Notes: generated by a model from the letters alone, not told the origin. A DNA stretch of 52,014 bases from an uncultured Parolsenella sp. (GCA_934668375.1 CAKUNF010000013.1:1-52014); one strand, 5' to 3'. Shown: positions 18,112-27,151, counted from the stretch's first letter. Numbers and translations are program-made.

Positions 18112-18324
18112 ATGCACTTGAACTTCGAGGACGTTCCGCTGTTCATGACGCCGGGGCAGCTAGCCCACGTCACCGGCGAGCACGTGGGCTCGATCACGAG
18201 GGGGATCCGTGAGGGACGCATACCCGCGGACAAGGTCAACGGCCGCTGGCGCATCTGCCGCGACGTGATCTTCCCGAACGCGAGGAAGGGGGCCGGCGGC
18301 GATGGCGAGGCGAAGCAGGGCTAG
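18112..18324 (+). CDS. Excisionase-like / MerR-type small HTH protein
   Basis: 70 residues; the ATG follows AGGATAGGAAGG. The sequence MTPGQLAHVTGEHVGSITRG, then REGRIPADKVNGRWRI, is the winged-helix pattern of excisionase/AlpA-type proteins that bind DNA and name a 'helix then wing with R-W' motif. First gene right of the divergent control region, so a likely recombination directionality factor or early activator. Its leader shares TTCCCAGAGGCAAA with the leader of the Xre gene at 17077. Confidence 0.7.
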   Translation: MHLNFEDVPLFMTPGQLAHVTGEHVGSITRGIREGRIPADKVNGRWRICRDVIFPNARKGAGGDGEAKQG

Positions 18325-18472
18325 CGCGCACCCGGGGCCCGAGACGAGGACGGGCGCGGTTGCAGCCGCGCCCGTCGGATTCGATTCCCTGGCCGGAATC
18401 TCGGGCGACAGTCTAGCGCAGAACGCGACGGTTTTGAACCGCCTGGGCGGTGGTTGCGCATGGGTTCTCTAG
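18302..18472 (+). CDS. Small overlapping phage ORF, unknown
   Basis: 56 residues (MARRSRASAHPGPETRTGAV, and so on). The ATG is preceded by GAGGAAGGGGG; it overlaps the end of the excisionase-like gene by 23 nt and the primase start by 13 nt. The good ribosome site and tiling between two real genes argue for translation, perhaps as a coupling peptide. No homology recognised. Confidence 0.4.
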   Translation: MARRSRASAHPGPETRTGAVAAAPVGFDSLAGISGDSLAQNATVLNRLGGGCAWVL

Positions 18473-21201
18473 ACAGGGTGCCCGCCGAGCTCAAGGCGGA
18501 GCCGCGCTGGGTGTGCTGGCGGCTCGTCGAGCGCGACGGCCGGCACACGAAGATGCCCGTTGACGCGCACACGGGCCGCATGGCCAAGAGCACCGACCCC
18601 GCCACCTGGTCGACCTTCGAGGAGGCGGTGGCCGCGCGCGGGCGCCTGGGGTGCTCGGGCGTGGGGTTCGTCTTCGGGCCAGACCGCGCCTACACGGGGC
18701 TCGACCTGGACCACGTGATCCGCGACGGCGCGCTCGAGGAGCAGTACCGCTGGGTCGTGGAGCAGGCGGGGACGTACTGCGAGGTGTCGCCTTCCGGCGA
18801 CGGGCTGCACCTGATCTTCCGCGGGCCCAAGCCCGATGGGGCGACGCGCTGCCGCCGCGGGCCCGTGGAGATGTACGACCACGACCGCTACTTCACCGTG
18901 ACGGGCGACGTCTACGAGGGACACGGCGCCGTGGGCTCGAACCCCGGCGTGGTGGCGCGGGCCTACCGGACGTGGATCGAGCCGGAGGCCGCGACGCAAC
19001 CGACGCTCGCCGAGGCCGGGCGCGGGCAGGGCGACGCCGCGTCGCCCGGCGACCTTTCCGACGAGGAGCTCGTGGAGCGGATGCTCGCCTCGCGAAACGG
19101 CGCGGCGATTCGTGCCCTGCTCGACGGCGACACGGGCGCCCAGGGCGGCGACCACTCGAGCGCCGACATGGCGCTGTGCAACCACCTGGCGTTCTGGTGC
19201 GCGGGCGACGAGGAGCGCATGGACCGGATCTTCCGCTCCTCGGGCCTCATGCGCGACAAGTGGGACTCGGGGCGGGCCGGCACGACCTACGGGCGGCAAA
19301 CCATAGGTCGCGCCGTGGCGAACGCCACCGAGTTCTACCGGCCGAGGCAGGGGCGCGGGCGTGGCCATGGGCGCGACGTCGCGCGAAATACAAACAGATG
19401 TTCGACTACTGCGCCGCGCGTCTCGCAAGGGGTCTGCTCGGGGTCGGCGCTACCCGAGGAGCCCACGGAGAGCTCGTTCGACGCCGCGCCCTCCGTCGAG
19501 GGCTGGCTCGTCGACGAGCGAGGGCGGCTGTGGACGGTGGACCGCGAGGGCGAGCTGCGCTACTCGGTGAGCTCGACCGCGCCCTGGATCGCATGCGACC
19601 TCGTGGACGTGGACACCGGCGACGTGCGCGCCCTCGTGCGCGTGGCGGTGCCGGGAGGCGTGCGGGAACGGGCCCTCGACCGCGACGTGCTCCTCAACCA
19701 GAGCCGCGTCATCGGGGCGCTGGCCCCCTTGGGCGCGAACGTCTCCTCGGCCAACGCCAAGGACGTCGTGCGCTACCTGACCGACTGCGAACGGCGGCTG
19801 GGGTACGCCCGGCCGCGCTACCGAAGCGTGACGCACATGGGCTGGGCCTCCTCGCCCCTGGGCGCGTTCATGCCCTACGACCGCGACGGTGAGGAGGTGC
19901 GTTTCGACCCCGCGCCCGACGAGCTCGTGAAGGCCCGCCCCTTCATGGAGCCGGCCGGCACGCTTGCCGGCTGGGTGGCCGGCGTGGCGCCGGCGCGGGC
20001 GGCCTCGATGGCGTTTCGCTGCGTGATGGCGGCGTCGTTCGCCTCGCCGCTCGTGTCGCTCCTCAATGTGCAGACGTTCATCGTCTACCTGTGGGGGCGC
20101 TCGAGAAGCGGCAAGACGCCGACGCTCAAGGCGGCCGGCTCGGTGTGGGGCGACCCGACCGAGGGCGCGGACTCCTACTTCCGCACGTTCGCCGACACGC
20201 CGAAGTCGATCGTGCGCGCGGCGGCGCTGCTCCACGACATCCCGGTGATCGTGGACGAGCTGCAGAGCAAGGGCTCGCCCGGCGGCCAGGCGTCCAAGCG
20301 CATGGTGGTGGAGGACCTTCTCTACTCGCTGTCCCTCGGGCACGAGCGCGGGGCGCTCAACTCGGACCGCTCGATGATGCGGGCGGGCAGCTGGCGGGCG
20401 CTCACCCTGGCCACGGGCGAGATCCCCATCGTGGGCGACTCGACCCAGCAGGGCGCGGCCAACCGCACGCTCGAGCTCAACGCGGAGCCGTTCGGCGACG
20501 TGCGGGCAGCCCAGGCGATGCACCACCTCGTGGCCTCCGAGCACGGCACGGCGGGGCGGGCGTTCGTCTCGGCCCTGCGGCGCAACCCGCGGGAGTTCTA
20601 CGCGGGCGAGTTCGCCCGCATGCGCGACGCGGTGGGCGCGATGGCGGCGGGCCACCCGCAGGCAGACAACGTGGCGCTCCTGGCCTTCGCCGACGCGCTC
20701 GCGGAGTTCTACGTGTTCTCCTCCGGCGCCGAGTGGGCGGCGTGCGTGGACGGGGCGCTGGGCCTGGCGCGCTGGGCGCTCGCCAACTCGACGGGCGCGG
20801 CGGGCGGTGACACGGACATGAAGGCGATCCAGTTCGTGGCCGAGTGGCTCGTGCGCAACCGCATCCACTTCGACGACTCCGCCGAGATGGACCGCCTGGA
20901 GCGCTGGGGCAGCTGCGAGGAGTACCGGGACCGCCCCGGCTTCATGTGGTGCGTGTTCTCGAGTGTGCTCGACCGGGCGCTTGCCGAGGCGAACTTCGAC
21001 CGCCAGAAGACGCTGCGCCGCATGGCGGACGAGGGCGTGCTGCTGACGGGCGCCGGGCGCGGGTTCACCAGGCAGAAGCGGTTCGCGAGCGGCAGCCGCG
21101 TCTACTGCGTCTGCATCGACAACGACCGGCTCGAGGCTCTGCTCGAGGTGCCCACGGACGAGCAGGCCGGCTTGTCGTCTTGCGGGGTGGTCCCATGTTG
21201 A
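18460..21201 (+). CDS. Phage primase-polymerase fused to DUF927-type helicase
   Basis: 913 residues from the ATG at 18460; a TTG two codons earlier is an alternative. The N-terminal archaeo-eukaryotic primase-like domain (about residues 1-165) has the catalytic DLD at 82-84 and CEVSPSGDGLHLIFRG. A helical linker typical of NrS-1-like phage polymerases follows (DEERMDRIFRSSGLMRDKWD). The C-terminal DUF927-like P-loop ATPase has Walker A GRSRSGKT near 546-553 and Walker B PVIVDELQ near 595. It would prime and unwind DNA at the element's origin. It is the only replication gene here, an economy more typical of satellites than of large phages. Confidence 0.85.
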   Translation: MGSLDRVPAELKAEPRWVCWRLVERDGRHTKMPVDAHTGRMAKSTDPATWSTFEEAVAARGRLGCSGVGFVFGPDRAYTGLDLDHVIRDGALEEQYRWVVEQAGTYCEVSPSGDGLHLIFRGPKPDGATRCRRGPVEMYDHDRYFTVTGDVYEGHGAVGSNPGVVARAYRTWIEPEAATQPTLAEAGRGQGDAASPGDLSDEELVERMLASRNGAAIRALLDGDTGAQGGDHSSADMALCNHLAFWCAGDEERMDRIFRSSGLMRDKWDSGRAGTTYGRQTIGRAVANATEFYRPRQGRGRGHGRDVARNTNRCSTTAPRVSQGVCSGSALPEEPTESSFDAAPSVEGWLVDERGRLWTVDREGELRYSVSSTAPWIACDLVDVDTGDVRALVRVAVPGGVRERALDRDVLLNQSRVIGALAPLGANVSSANAKDVVRYLTDCERRLGYARPRYRSVTHMGWASSPLGAFMPYDRDGEEVRFDPAPDELVKARPFMEPAGTLAGWVAGVAPARAASMAFRCVMAASFASPLVSLLNVQTFIVYLWGRSRSGKTPTLKAAGSVWGDPTEGADSYFRTFADTPKSIVRAAALLHDIPVIVDELQSKGSPGGQASKRMVVEDLLYSLSLGHERGALNSDRSMMRAGSWRALTLATGEIPIVGDSTQQGAANRTLELNAEPFGDVRAAQAMHHLVASEHGTAGRAFVSALRRNPREFYAGEFARMRDAVGAMAAGHPQADNVALLAFADALAEFYVFSSGAEWAACVDGALGLARWALANSTGAAGGDTDMKAIQFVAEWLVRNRIHFDDSAEMDRLERWGSCEEYRDRPGFMWCVFSSVLDRALAEANFDRQKTLRRMADEGVLLTGAGRGFTRQKRFASGSRVYCVCIDNDRLEALLEVPTDEQAGLSSCGVVPC

Positions 21202-21437
21202 GACGCGGGTCAAGACGGGCGTTCAGGCTGGTGAGGGTGGGTGTCTTGGGCTCAAACCTCAACGTCTTTACGGGTATTGGGGACATGGGTGCTCCTCGCA
21301 CGCGCGCAGGCGCGCGCACGGGCGCGCGACGGCCTGCCCGCGCCGTCGCCAAGACGTTGAGACGGGGCGCGTTGCCGCTGCTCGCGGGCACCGCCCTCGT
21401 CTTGACCGTTCGCCTCGTACTGGGGTGGCTCTCATGA
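21195..21437 (+). CDS. Small basic protein with C-terminal membrane helix
   Basis: 80 residues. The start overlaps the primase stop by 7 nt and the end overlaps the next gene in an ATGA, so it tiles the operon. Very Arg-rich (arginine-rich repeats around residues 33-57), ending in a hydrophobic segment (LPLLAGTALVLTVRLVLGW). Unknown function. Confidence 0.5.
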   Translation: MLRRGSRRAFRLVRVGVLGSNLNVFTGIGDMGAPRTRAGARTGARRPARAVAKTLRRGALPLLAGTALVLTVRLVLGWLS

Positions 21438-21835
21438 GGTGGACCGAGGAGCAGGACGACGTCCTGCGCGAGGTGAGCTTCCGTGGGGCCGCCTACGCCG
21501 CGGCCGAGATCGAGCGGCGTTGCGGCGCGCGCCACTCGGTGCGGGCTGTGGAGATGAGGGCGAGCCGCATCCACTGCTCGCTCGCCCTTCAGACGGTGTG
21601 CCCGGAGTGCGGCGCGGTGGGCGTGATGCTGAACCGCCAGACGGGCATGTGCCGGCTGTGCAGCGAGCGCTACCACCTGGAGCAGGAGCGGGCGTTCAAC
21701 GAGCAGCTGGAGCGCGAGCGCGAGGCCGTGGAGAACGGGGCCACTATCGAGGAGGTGCGCCGGGAGCGCGACCGGCTTCGGCAGCGGAACTCACGACTGT
21801 GCAGGAAGTACGGGCTACCGGGGAAACGGGGGTAG
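21434..21835 (+). CDS. Myb/SANT-like and zinc-ribbon small phage protein
   Basis: 133 residues. Starts at an ATG in an ATGA overlap. The N-terminus MRWTEEQDDVLREVSFRGAA, with regular spaced aromatic/acidic residues, resembles a Myb/SANT DNA-binding helix bundle. CPECG and CRLC (residues about 57-79) form a probable zinc ribbon, and the last 50 residues are a charged coiled coil. Position before the terminase genes suggests a DNA-binding role in late gene control or packaging. Not assigned to a named family. Confidence 0.65.
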   Translation: MRWTEEQDDVLREVSFRGAAYAAAEIERRCGARHSVRAVEMRASRIHCSLALQTVCPECGAVGVMLNRQTGMCRLCSERYHLEQERAFNEQLEREREAVENGATIEEVRRERDRLRQRNSRLCRKYGLPGKRG

Positions 21836-21844
21836 AGGCTGCGG

Positions 21845-22111
21845 TTAGATGAGCTCAACTTCCTCGCCTTCGAGAAGGCTGATGGGGATGTCGAGATTGC
21901 TGATATCGACGACAAGCCTAGGGCGTATGTCGCCAGGAACGATGGGGCGAACGAACTCTATGAGAAATGGCAGGTCGTAGCCCGCGATGCGAAGCATGTT
22001 TCCCCTACCTAACGGGAACTCATCGAGAATGAGCGACCCGCGATAGTTCCCCTGCCTATCCTCAAGACCGGGAATCACGGGATTCAAGCTGGCTTTCTCG
22101 ACCTTTGGCAT
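21845..22111 (-). CDS. Antisense small protein, unknown
   Basis: 88 residues on the minus strand inside a plus-strand phage operon. The ATG is preceded by GGGAGG at good spacing. Composition (MPKVEKASLNPVIPGLEDRQ, and so on; Ile/Pro/Asp-rich, ending LLEGEEVELI) is protein-like and the codon use is less GC-rich than the phage genes. No domain recognised; a lysogenic-conversion or immunity gene is a reasonable guess. The 150 nt upstream (to the terminase) is shared with that gene's leader. Confidence 0.6.
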   Translation of the reverse strand: MPKVEKASLNPVIPGLEDRQGNYRGSLILDEFPLGRGNMLRIAGYDLPFLIEFVRPIVPGDIRPRLVVDISNLDIPISLLEGEEVELI

Positions 22112-22271
22112 TCTGGTTCCTCCCTCTCTTCTATTTTATCTGCTAAATGTGAGTTGCTTTGTGAGGCGGGCGGTTCCCCTGGGGCCGCCCGCTTCCTGCG
22201 TCTTGCGGGGCATTTGTGACGGGCACGGACAATCACTGGCCAAGACGATTGGGTACGAGGCGGTGATTTCT

Positions 22272-22757
22272 GTGGGAAGACCGAAGCTGACGAAGGAGAT
22301 GGTGGAGCAGGCCATTCGGCTCAAGGCCGACGGCCTGTCCAACGGCGACATCATCTGCGCGCTGGGCGTGCACGAGTCGACGTTCTACCGCTGGATCGGC
22401 GAGCCGAAGAACAAGCTGCAGCGCGAGTTATGCGAGGGACTAAAAAAGGAGGAGGCGGAGTTCAAGCACACGCTGCTGACGACCATCCGCGCCGCCGCCC
22501 TCGCCCGCAACCAGTACTGGACCGCCGCGGCGTGGCTGCTCGAGCGCAAGTTCCCCGACGAGTACGGCAAGGCCGAGCGGCAGCGCGACGACCGCGGCGG
22601 CGACGAGGCGCCGAAGATCGTGCTCGGCGTGGTGGCGCAGCCCGTGCAGGAGCGGCTGGACTTCTCGGCCACGGGCGACGCGGCGGAGGGCGCGGGAGGG
22701 CCTTCTCCGCAGGGTCCTTCTCGGCACGGCGGTTCCGAGGGAGGCGGGGCGTCGTGA
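22272..22757 (+). CDS. Terminase small subunit
   Basis: 161 residues from a GTG preceded by GAGG 11 nt upstream; a GTG three codons earlier is possible. The sequence GRPKLTKEMVEQAIRLKADG, then ALGVHESTFYRWI, is a helix-turn-helix typical of small terminases that recognise the packaging site. The C-terminal tail is Gly/Ser-rich. It overlaps the large subunit start (GTGA). Confidence 0.85.
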   Translation: MGRPKLTKEMVEQAIRLKADGLSNGDIICALGVHESTFYRWIGEPKNKLQRELCEGLKKEEAEFKHTLLTTIRAAALARNQYWTAAAWLLERKFPDEYGKAERQRDDRGGDEAPKIVLGVVAQPVQERLDFSATGDAAEGAGGPSPQGPSRHGGSEGGGAS

Positions 22758-24034
22758 TCAGCGCGGCTGGCTGCGTGATCCCCCGCTTCCACGACGTGCT
22801 GGGCGACGTGATGGCGCACGGGCACACGCACTACTGGCTCTACGGCGGGCGCGGGTCCACGAAGAGCTCGTTCATCTCTGTGGCGATCGTGCTGGTGCTT
22901 CTCGCCAACCCGGAGGCGAACGCCGTGGTGGTGCGCAGGTTCTCGAACACGCTGCGCGACTCGGTGTTCCAGCAGATGACGTGGGCGATCGCTGAGCTGG
23001 GGCTGGAGGCGTGGTTCTCGGCGCGGGTGTCCCCGATGGAGCTCGTGTACAAGCCCACGGGGCAGCGGATAGTGTTTCGCGGCGCGGACGACCCCCTGAA
23101 GCTCAAGGGCGTGAAGTTCACGCGCGGCTACGCGGCGGTGACGTGGTTCGAGGAGCTGGACCAGTTCGACGGCATCGACGCGGTGCGAAGCATCCTCAAC
23201 TCGCTGAGGCGCGGCGGCGAGGACTTCTGGATCTTCTACAGCTACAACCCTCCTCGCACGCTGTGGAGCTGGGTGAACCGCGAGAAGCTGGAGCGCGAGC
23301 GGAGAAGCGACACGCTCGTGCGGCAGTCGAGCTACCTGGACGTGGTGGAGAGCCATCCCGAGTGGCTGGGCGGGCCGTTCGTGGAGGAGGCCGAGTACCT
23401 GCGGGGCCTGGACGAGCGGGCATGGCGCAGCGAGTACCTGGGCGAGGTGACGGGCACCGGGGGCAGCGTGTTCAACAACGTGCGCGAGGTACGGCTCTCC
23501 GACGCGCAGTGCAGGGGCTTCTCGCGCACGCGCAACGGCATCGACTGGGGGTGGTTCCCCGACCCGTGGAGGTTCGTGCGGTGCGGCTGGGAGCCCGCCG
23601 AGAGGCGGCTCACGATCTTCGAGGAGCTCTCCGCCAACAGGAAGACGCCCGCCGAGACGGGCGCCATGGTGGTGGATGCGCTGACGTATGCCGACGAGCC
23701 GGGGCGAGACGCGTTTCTCCACGACGAGCTGATCTGGTGCGACGACACGCCGGACGGCAAGCAGTCGATGGCGGCGTATAGGCGCGACTTCGGCCTGCGG
23801 GCGCGGCCGGCGCGCAAGGCCAACATGCGGCGCATGAGCTACGAGTGGCTGGCGGGGCTGCGCGAGATCTGCATCGACCCGGTGCGGGCGCCGCTCGCCT
23901 ACGAGGAGTTCCGTCTCAAGGAGTACATGCGCGAGCGCGACGGCACGTGGGTGGACGAGATCCCCGACGGCAACGACCACTCCATCGACGCGGTTCGCTA
24001 CGCGATGATGGACGACGTGCTGAGGGGCGCGTGA
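22754..24034 (+). CDS. Terminase large subunit
   Basis: 426 residues; the GTG start in a GTGA overlap is preceded by GGGAGGCGGGG. ATPase domain: Walker A-like YGGRGSTKSS, Walker B TWFEELDQF, coupling motif SYNPP. Nuclease domain: GIDWGW and GNDHSIDAVRY supply acidic metal ligands. Related to phage SPP1/PBSX-type (Terminase_3) large subunits. It cuts and translocates concatemeric DNA into the prohead through the portal. Confidence 0.93.
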   Translation: MISAAGCVIPRFHDVLGDVMAHGHTHYWLYGGRGSTKSSFISVAIVLVLLANPEANAVVVRRFSNTLRDSVFQQMTWAIAELGLEAWFSARVSPMELVYKPTGQRIVFRGADDPLKLKGVKFTRGYAAVTWFEELDQFDGIDAVRSILNSLRRGGEDFWIFYSYNPPRTLWSWVNREKLERERRSDTLVRQSSYLDVVESHPEWLGGPFVEEAEYLRGLDERAWRSEYLGEVTGTGGSVFNNVREVRLSDAQCRGFSRTRNGIDWGWFPDPWRFVRCGWEPAERRLTIFEELSANRKTPAETGAMVVDALTYADEPGRDAFLHDELIWCDDTPDGKQSMAAYRRDFGLRARPARKANMRRMSYEWLAGLREICIDPVRAPLAYEEFRLKEYMRERDGTWVDEIPDGNDHSIDAVRYAMMDDVLRGA

Positions 24035-24088
24035 GGGGTTATCGGCTGGGGCTTGCTCTTCTTCGCGTGTTGCGCGAATGGAGAGATG

Positions 24089-24331
24089 TCAGTACCAGGC
24101 AACGAAGCCCCTCTCCGGTTCCTTGTCGCCCGACTGCCACTTCCTGCGCAGGTCGCTGAGCAGATGCCCCTCGTGCCATCCGAAGCCGCTCGGGGCGCGC
24201 TGAGTCACCTCGGCCTCACCGGTCTCGGGGTCGAGGGCCGCGAGGCCCTTATCGTTCCTGCGGTTCTCTATCCAGTATTCGTAGACCAGCCTGCCTTCAT
24301 CGTCTATGTCGACGAGTTTGTACTCAACCAC
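24089..24331 (-). CDS. Antisense small protein between terminase and portal, unknown
   Basis: 80 residues from a GTG (24331) with an AGGAAGGGGG site upstream. The sequence VVEYKLVDIDDEGRLVYEYW, then IENRRNDKGL, has the even charge pattern of a folded protein, and its codon use differs from the terminase and portal. It sits alone on the minus strand in a 387-nt gap. No family recognised. Like the gene at 21845-22111, it may be a lysogen-expressed extra gene. Confidence 0.5.
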   Translation of the reverse strand: MVEYKLVDIDDEGRLVYEYWIENRRNDKGLAALDPETGEAEVTQRAPSGFGWHEGHLLSDLRRKWQSGDKEPERGFVAWY

Positions 24332-24421
24332 GAGCCCCGCCCCCTTCCTTCTCGCGATTCTATCTCCCCTTGTGACGGGTGGGGATGATGGGGCGGACGA
24401 AAACGGGCGTGAGGAGGGCAA

Positions 24422-25828
24422 ATGGCCGAGGAGGACGCGTATTGGGTGCCGGAGCACGTGAGGGCGTATCTGAGGGCGCTGGGGTTTCGGCTGCCGCTGG
24501 AGGACATGGAGGGGCACATCGCCGGGTGGGACCGGTGGATGCGCGCCGTCGGCGAGTTCTACGACTACCGCGACACGGACGGCCTGGGGCGGGTGTACGA
24601 GGTGCACCGCAGGAGCATCATGCCGGCCATGAGGGTGTGCCGCGAGTGGGGGTCTCTCCTGCTCGACGAGAAGACGAGCGTGGTGTGCGGCCACCAGGAG
24701 TGCACGGACTGGCTCGAGCGGTTCTTCTCGGCCACGGGGTTCTGGGGACGCGCCCAGGAGACCGTGGTGCGGGCGTTCGGGCTGGGCACGGGGGCGTTCG
24801 CCCTGTGGCTGGACACGGCTAGGCGCGAGGTGCGCGTTCGCCACTACGACGCGCGCATGACGGTGCCGCTCACCTGGGACGCCGAGGGCGTGCGGGAGTG
24901 CGCCTTCGTGACGCGCGCCTTTGACCGGGGCCGCCCCGTGGACCAGCTCCAGATGCACCTCGCGGGCGCGGGCGGCGGGTACGTCATCCGCACGGTGTGC
25001 TTCGACGCCGAGGGCAACGTCTGCGCCGTGCCCGGGGTGGCCGAGGAGATCCGCACGGGCAGCGCATGGCCCACGTTCGGGATCGTGCGGCCGGCGGTGC
25101 CGAACACGCGGGTGGACTGCTCGCCGTACGGCCAGAGCGTCTTCGCCGACGCAGTGGACGCGATACAGAGCGTGGACCTCGCCTTCGACGCGCTCATCAA
25201 CGAGATAGACGCGGGCAAGATGCGCGTGTTCCTCTCGGACGTGATGTTCGACAGCGAGAAGGACGAGAAGGGGCGGCGCGTGCCGATTCCCTTCGGCAAG
25301 GGCGACTGCACCGTGTTCCGCAAGGTGATGAGCACCGAGGACACGATCACGGAGTTCGCGCCGGCACTGCGGACCGAGGCGCAGAGCAGGGCTCTCAGGC
25401 TAGCGCTGCAGGTGCTCGGCGACCTCTGCGGCCTGGGGCTCAACTACTTCGACTTCGACAACGTGGGGTACGTGAAGACGGCAACGGAGGTGTCGAGCGA
25501 CAACTCGGCGCTCATGCGCAACATCCGCAAGAACGAGAACGCCATGCAGGGCGCGATCTGCGGCCTCTCCCGTGCCCTTCTCGCCTGCGCGAGGACGCTC
25601 GGTGAGGACCTGCCCGACGAGGGGGACGTGGGCGTGCTCTTCGACGACTCGATCGTGCAGGACACGACGGCCGAGAAGAAGCAGGACATGGCCGAGGTTG
25701 CCGCGGGCCTCATGGAGACGTGGGAGTACCGGGCGAAGTGGTACGGGGAGAGCGAGAGGGCCGCGAAGGGCGCGGGTGCTCGGAGCGAGTCTCGCCAGAT
25801 GAGCGAACGCGCAGGTGATGGGGTGTGA
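24422..25828 (+). CDS. Phage portal protein
   Basis: 468 residues; ATG after GAGGAGGGCAA. SPP1/PBSX-type portal features: acidic N-terminus, a central region with SPYGQSVFADAVDAIQSVDL, then DALINEIDAG, and C-terminal VSSDNSALMRNIRKNENAM. It forms the dodecameric DNA entry ring. A MuF-type minor head gene normally follows a portal of this type; here a 10-kb block of unrelated genes does. The C-terminus is hydrophilic and may be slightly altered at the junction. Confidence 0.9.
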   Translation: MAEEDAYWVPEHVRAYLRALGFRLPLEDMEGHIAGWDRWMRAVGEFYDYRDTDGLGRVYEVHRRSIMPAMRVCREWGSLLLDEKTSVVCGHQECTDWLERFFSATGFWGRAQETVVRAFGLGTGAFALWLDTARREVRVRHYDARMTVPLTWDAEGVRECAFVTRAFDRGRPVDQLQMHLAGAGGGYVIRTVCFDAEGNVCAVPGVAEEIRTGSAWPTFGIVRPAVPNTRVDCSPYGQSVFADAVDAIQSVDLAFDALINEIDAGKMRVFLSDVMFDSEKDEKGRRVPIPFGKGDCTVFRKVMSTEDTITEFAPALRTEAQSRALRLALQVLGDLCGLGLNYFDFDNVGYVKTATEVSSDNSALMRNIRKNENAMQGAICGLSRALLACARTLGEDLPDEGDVGVLFDDSIVQDTTAEKKQDMAEVAAGLMETWEYRAKWYGESERAAKGAGARSESRQMSERAGDGV

Positions 25829-25916
25829 AAGTGTCAAATAACGCTGCGCACGGGGGCGGCGTTTGCGGGTAGTCTATAGGCACGGTCCAGAGGCAACGGA
25901 TGAGAGGAAGGACGCT

Positions 25917-26102
25917 ATGGGAAAGACGGCGGGCGGCAACTCGTGGTCGGCTCCGGGCGACGGCGCGAGGTTCATGTGCGACGACGGCGTGGTGCGCACC
26001 TGGGGCGAGATGACGCGCGACCTGGAGGCGGACGTGTACCCCGACAGCGAGGAGGACTACGACGCGCTGATGTTCTGCTTCGGGGCGAGGCCCGTGGCGT
26101 AG
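25917..26102 (+). CDS. Small protein after the portal, unknown
   Basis: 61 residues. Start chosen at the ATG after GAGAGGAAGG. Acidic and aromatic (MGKTAGGNSWSAPGDGARFM, and so on). Its leader carries CCAGAGGCAA, also found upstream of the excisionase-like gene. It may be a phage gene belonging to the head operon or the first cargo gene. No function assigned. Confidence 0.45.
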   Translation: MGKTAGGNSWSAPGDGARFMCDDGVVRTWGEMTRDLEADVYPDSEEDYDALMFCFGARPVA

Positions 26103-26177
26103 GGCTCGGGCGCATCGCGATCGCGTGGGCGGCGTCGGCTTCGGTCGGCGCCGCCCTTCTGCTTGCATGGCCCCGCC

Positions 26178-26528
26178 GCGCACGGGCAGACGCGGACGGT
26201 GCGGACGAGCGCGGCAACCCAGCGCCAGCCCCCGCGCGGCGCGAGCGGCCGCCAGGCGAAGGCGACGCGGCGCGACCGTGCGCTGGAATGGCCTTGCAGG
26301 AGGCCGGACGGCGGCGGAGGGCGCGGCTGAGCCCGCAGCGGAGGGCAGACGCGGAGCGGCTGGCCGAAGCCGTGGCGAAGACGCACCCGCAGCCGACGGG
26401 CGGCCGGGCGTCAACCGCACAGGCGCACGGGCGTGGCGTGGCGCCGGAGCCCCGGGAGCGACGCGCGGGGGCTGGCGCGGAACGACCCCGATTCGGCAGC
26501 GCCGGCCGTGGCTGGCCGTGCGGGATGG
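26178..26528 (+). ncRNA. Candidate large structured RNA, copy A
   Basis: No credible gene lies in 26103-26728. The element contains three sequence blocks shared with copy B: 26178-26225 (44 of 48 identical), 26325-26382 (54 of 58) and 26505-26528. Helix P1 pairs 26179-26189 with 26512-26522 (10 of 11). P2 pairs GCGCCAGCCCCCGCGC (26222-26237) with its exact complement at 26463-26478. P3 pairs 26261-26286 with 26420-26445 (22 of 26, three of them G-U). The G-U pairs would become C-A on the other strand, which favours plus-strand transcription. Block 2 forms a small hairpin (CGGCT/AGCCG). It precedes the promoter of the 26729-27907 gene pair. I cannot place it in a known RNA family. Confidence 0.7.
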
Positions 26529-26571
26529 GGCCAAAGGGGTGTCCTTCTCGGCTACTTCCTGTCCTTCTCGC

Positions 26572-26601
26572 TTGCCATTTCCTCATCGGTGCTGCTAGAC
26601 T
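26572..26601 (+). promoter_or_regulatory. Promoter of the 26729-27907 gene pair
   Basis: TTGCCA, 18-nt spacer, TAGACT with an extended TGC before it. A hairpin CGCTCG/CGAGCG around a T-rich loop at 26610-26629, followed by ATTTTA, may attenuate. It lies about 130 nt upstream of the first gene. Confidence 0.5.
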
Positions 26602-26728
26602 GTGCTCCCGCTCGTTTTTCCGCGAGCGATTTTATCCAGAGTCGGGGTAGAGAGTTGGCTCGATGATCCCGGCACCAACCGGCCAAAAGGCACGGTGGTC
26701 CTGCCAACATCGATGAAAGGGGTCCATC

Positions 26729-27151
26729 ATGGGCATTTCTTCCGTGCGCGAAGAGCGCGACTTCCACAACCTGACCGTCGAGCCGAGGCGGATCCACCTC
26801 CTGGACGAGCCGAGCGGCTACTCCTCGGCGCTCGCCAAGAGCAGCCTCGCCCACCAGATGCGCTTCTCGGTGGAGAGGCTGGAGGACGAGCTCCTCTCCG
26901 CGGGCGCGCCCCACGTGCTCCAGATCGAGCTCTCGGGCGGCGACGGCCGCGAGCCCTCCGCCTGGAGGCTCTTCGCCGACGGCGAGGAGGTCGCGGCGGG
27001 CTCCGGCGCCTTCGCCCGCGAGTGCTTCCTCGAGAGCGCCACGGCCTTCCTCGGCGTGTGCCGCGACGCCGTTCGCGCGGCCGGGCTGTCCGGCTGGAGC
27101 GAGCGCGAGTACCGGCTGCTGAGCGCCGCGCGTAGAATAGCGTCTATCTAG
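26729..27151 (+). CDS. Unknown protein, first gene of the RNA-flanked cassette
   Basis: 140 residues; the ATG follows AAAGGGGTCCATC. Soluble, acidic (MGISSVREERDFHNLTVEPR, then residues around LDEPSGYSSALAKSSLAHQM). Regular alternation suggests an alpha/beta fold with C-terminal helices. No signal or membrane segment. It is 42 nt upstream of the CBS-domain gene in the same direction and both have strong ribosome sites, so the pair is one operon. Function unknown. Confidence 0.6.
   Translation: MGISSVREERDFHNLTVEPRRIHLLDEPSGYSSALAKSSLAHQMRFSVERLEDELLSAGAPHVLQIELSGGDGREPSAWRLFADGEEVAAGSGAFARECFLESATAFLGVCRDAVRAAGLSGWSEREYRLLSAARRIASI

Noticed and set aside
26125..26598. Open frames over the structured RNA copies (both strands)
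   Set aside because: Arg/Ala/Gly-rich translations not conserved between the two copies, and indels between them break frame. Pairing, not codons, is conserved.
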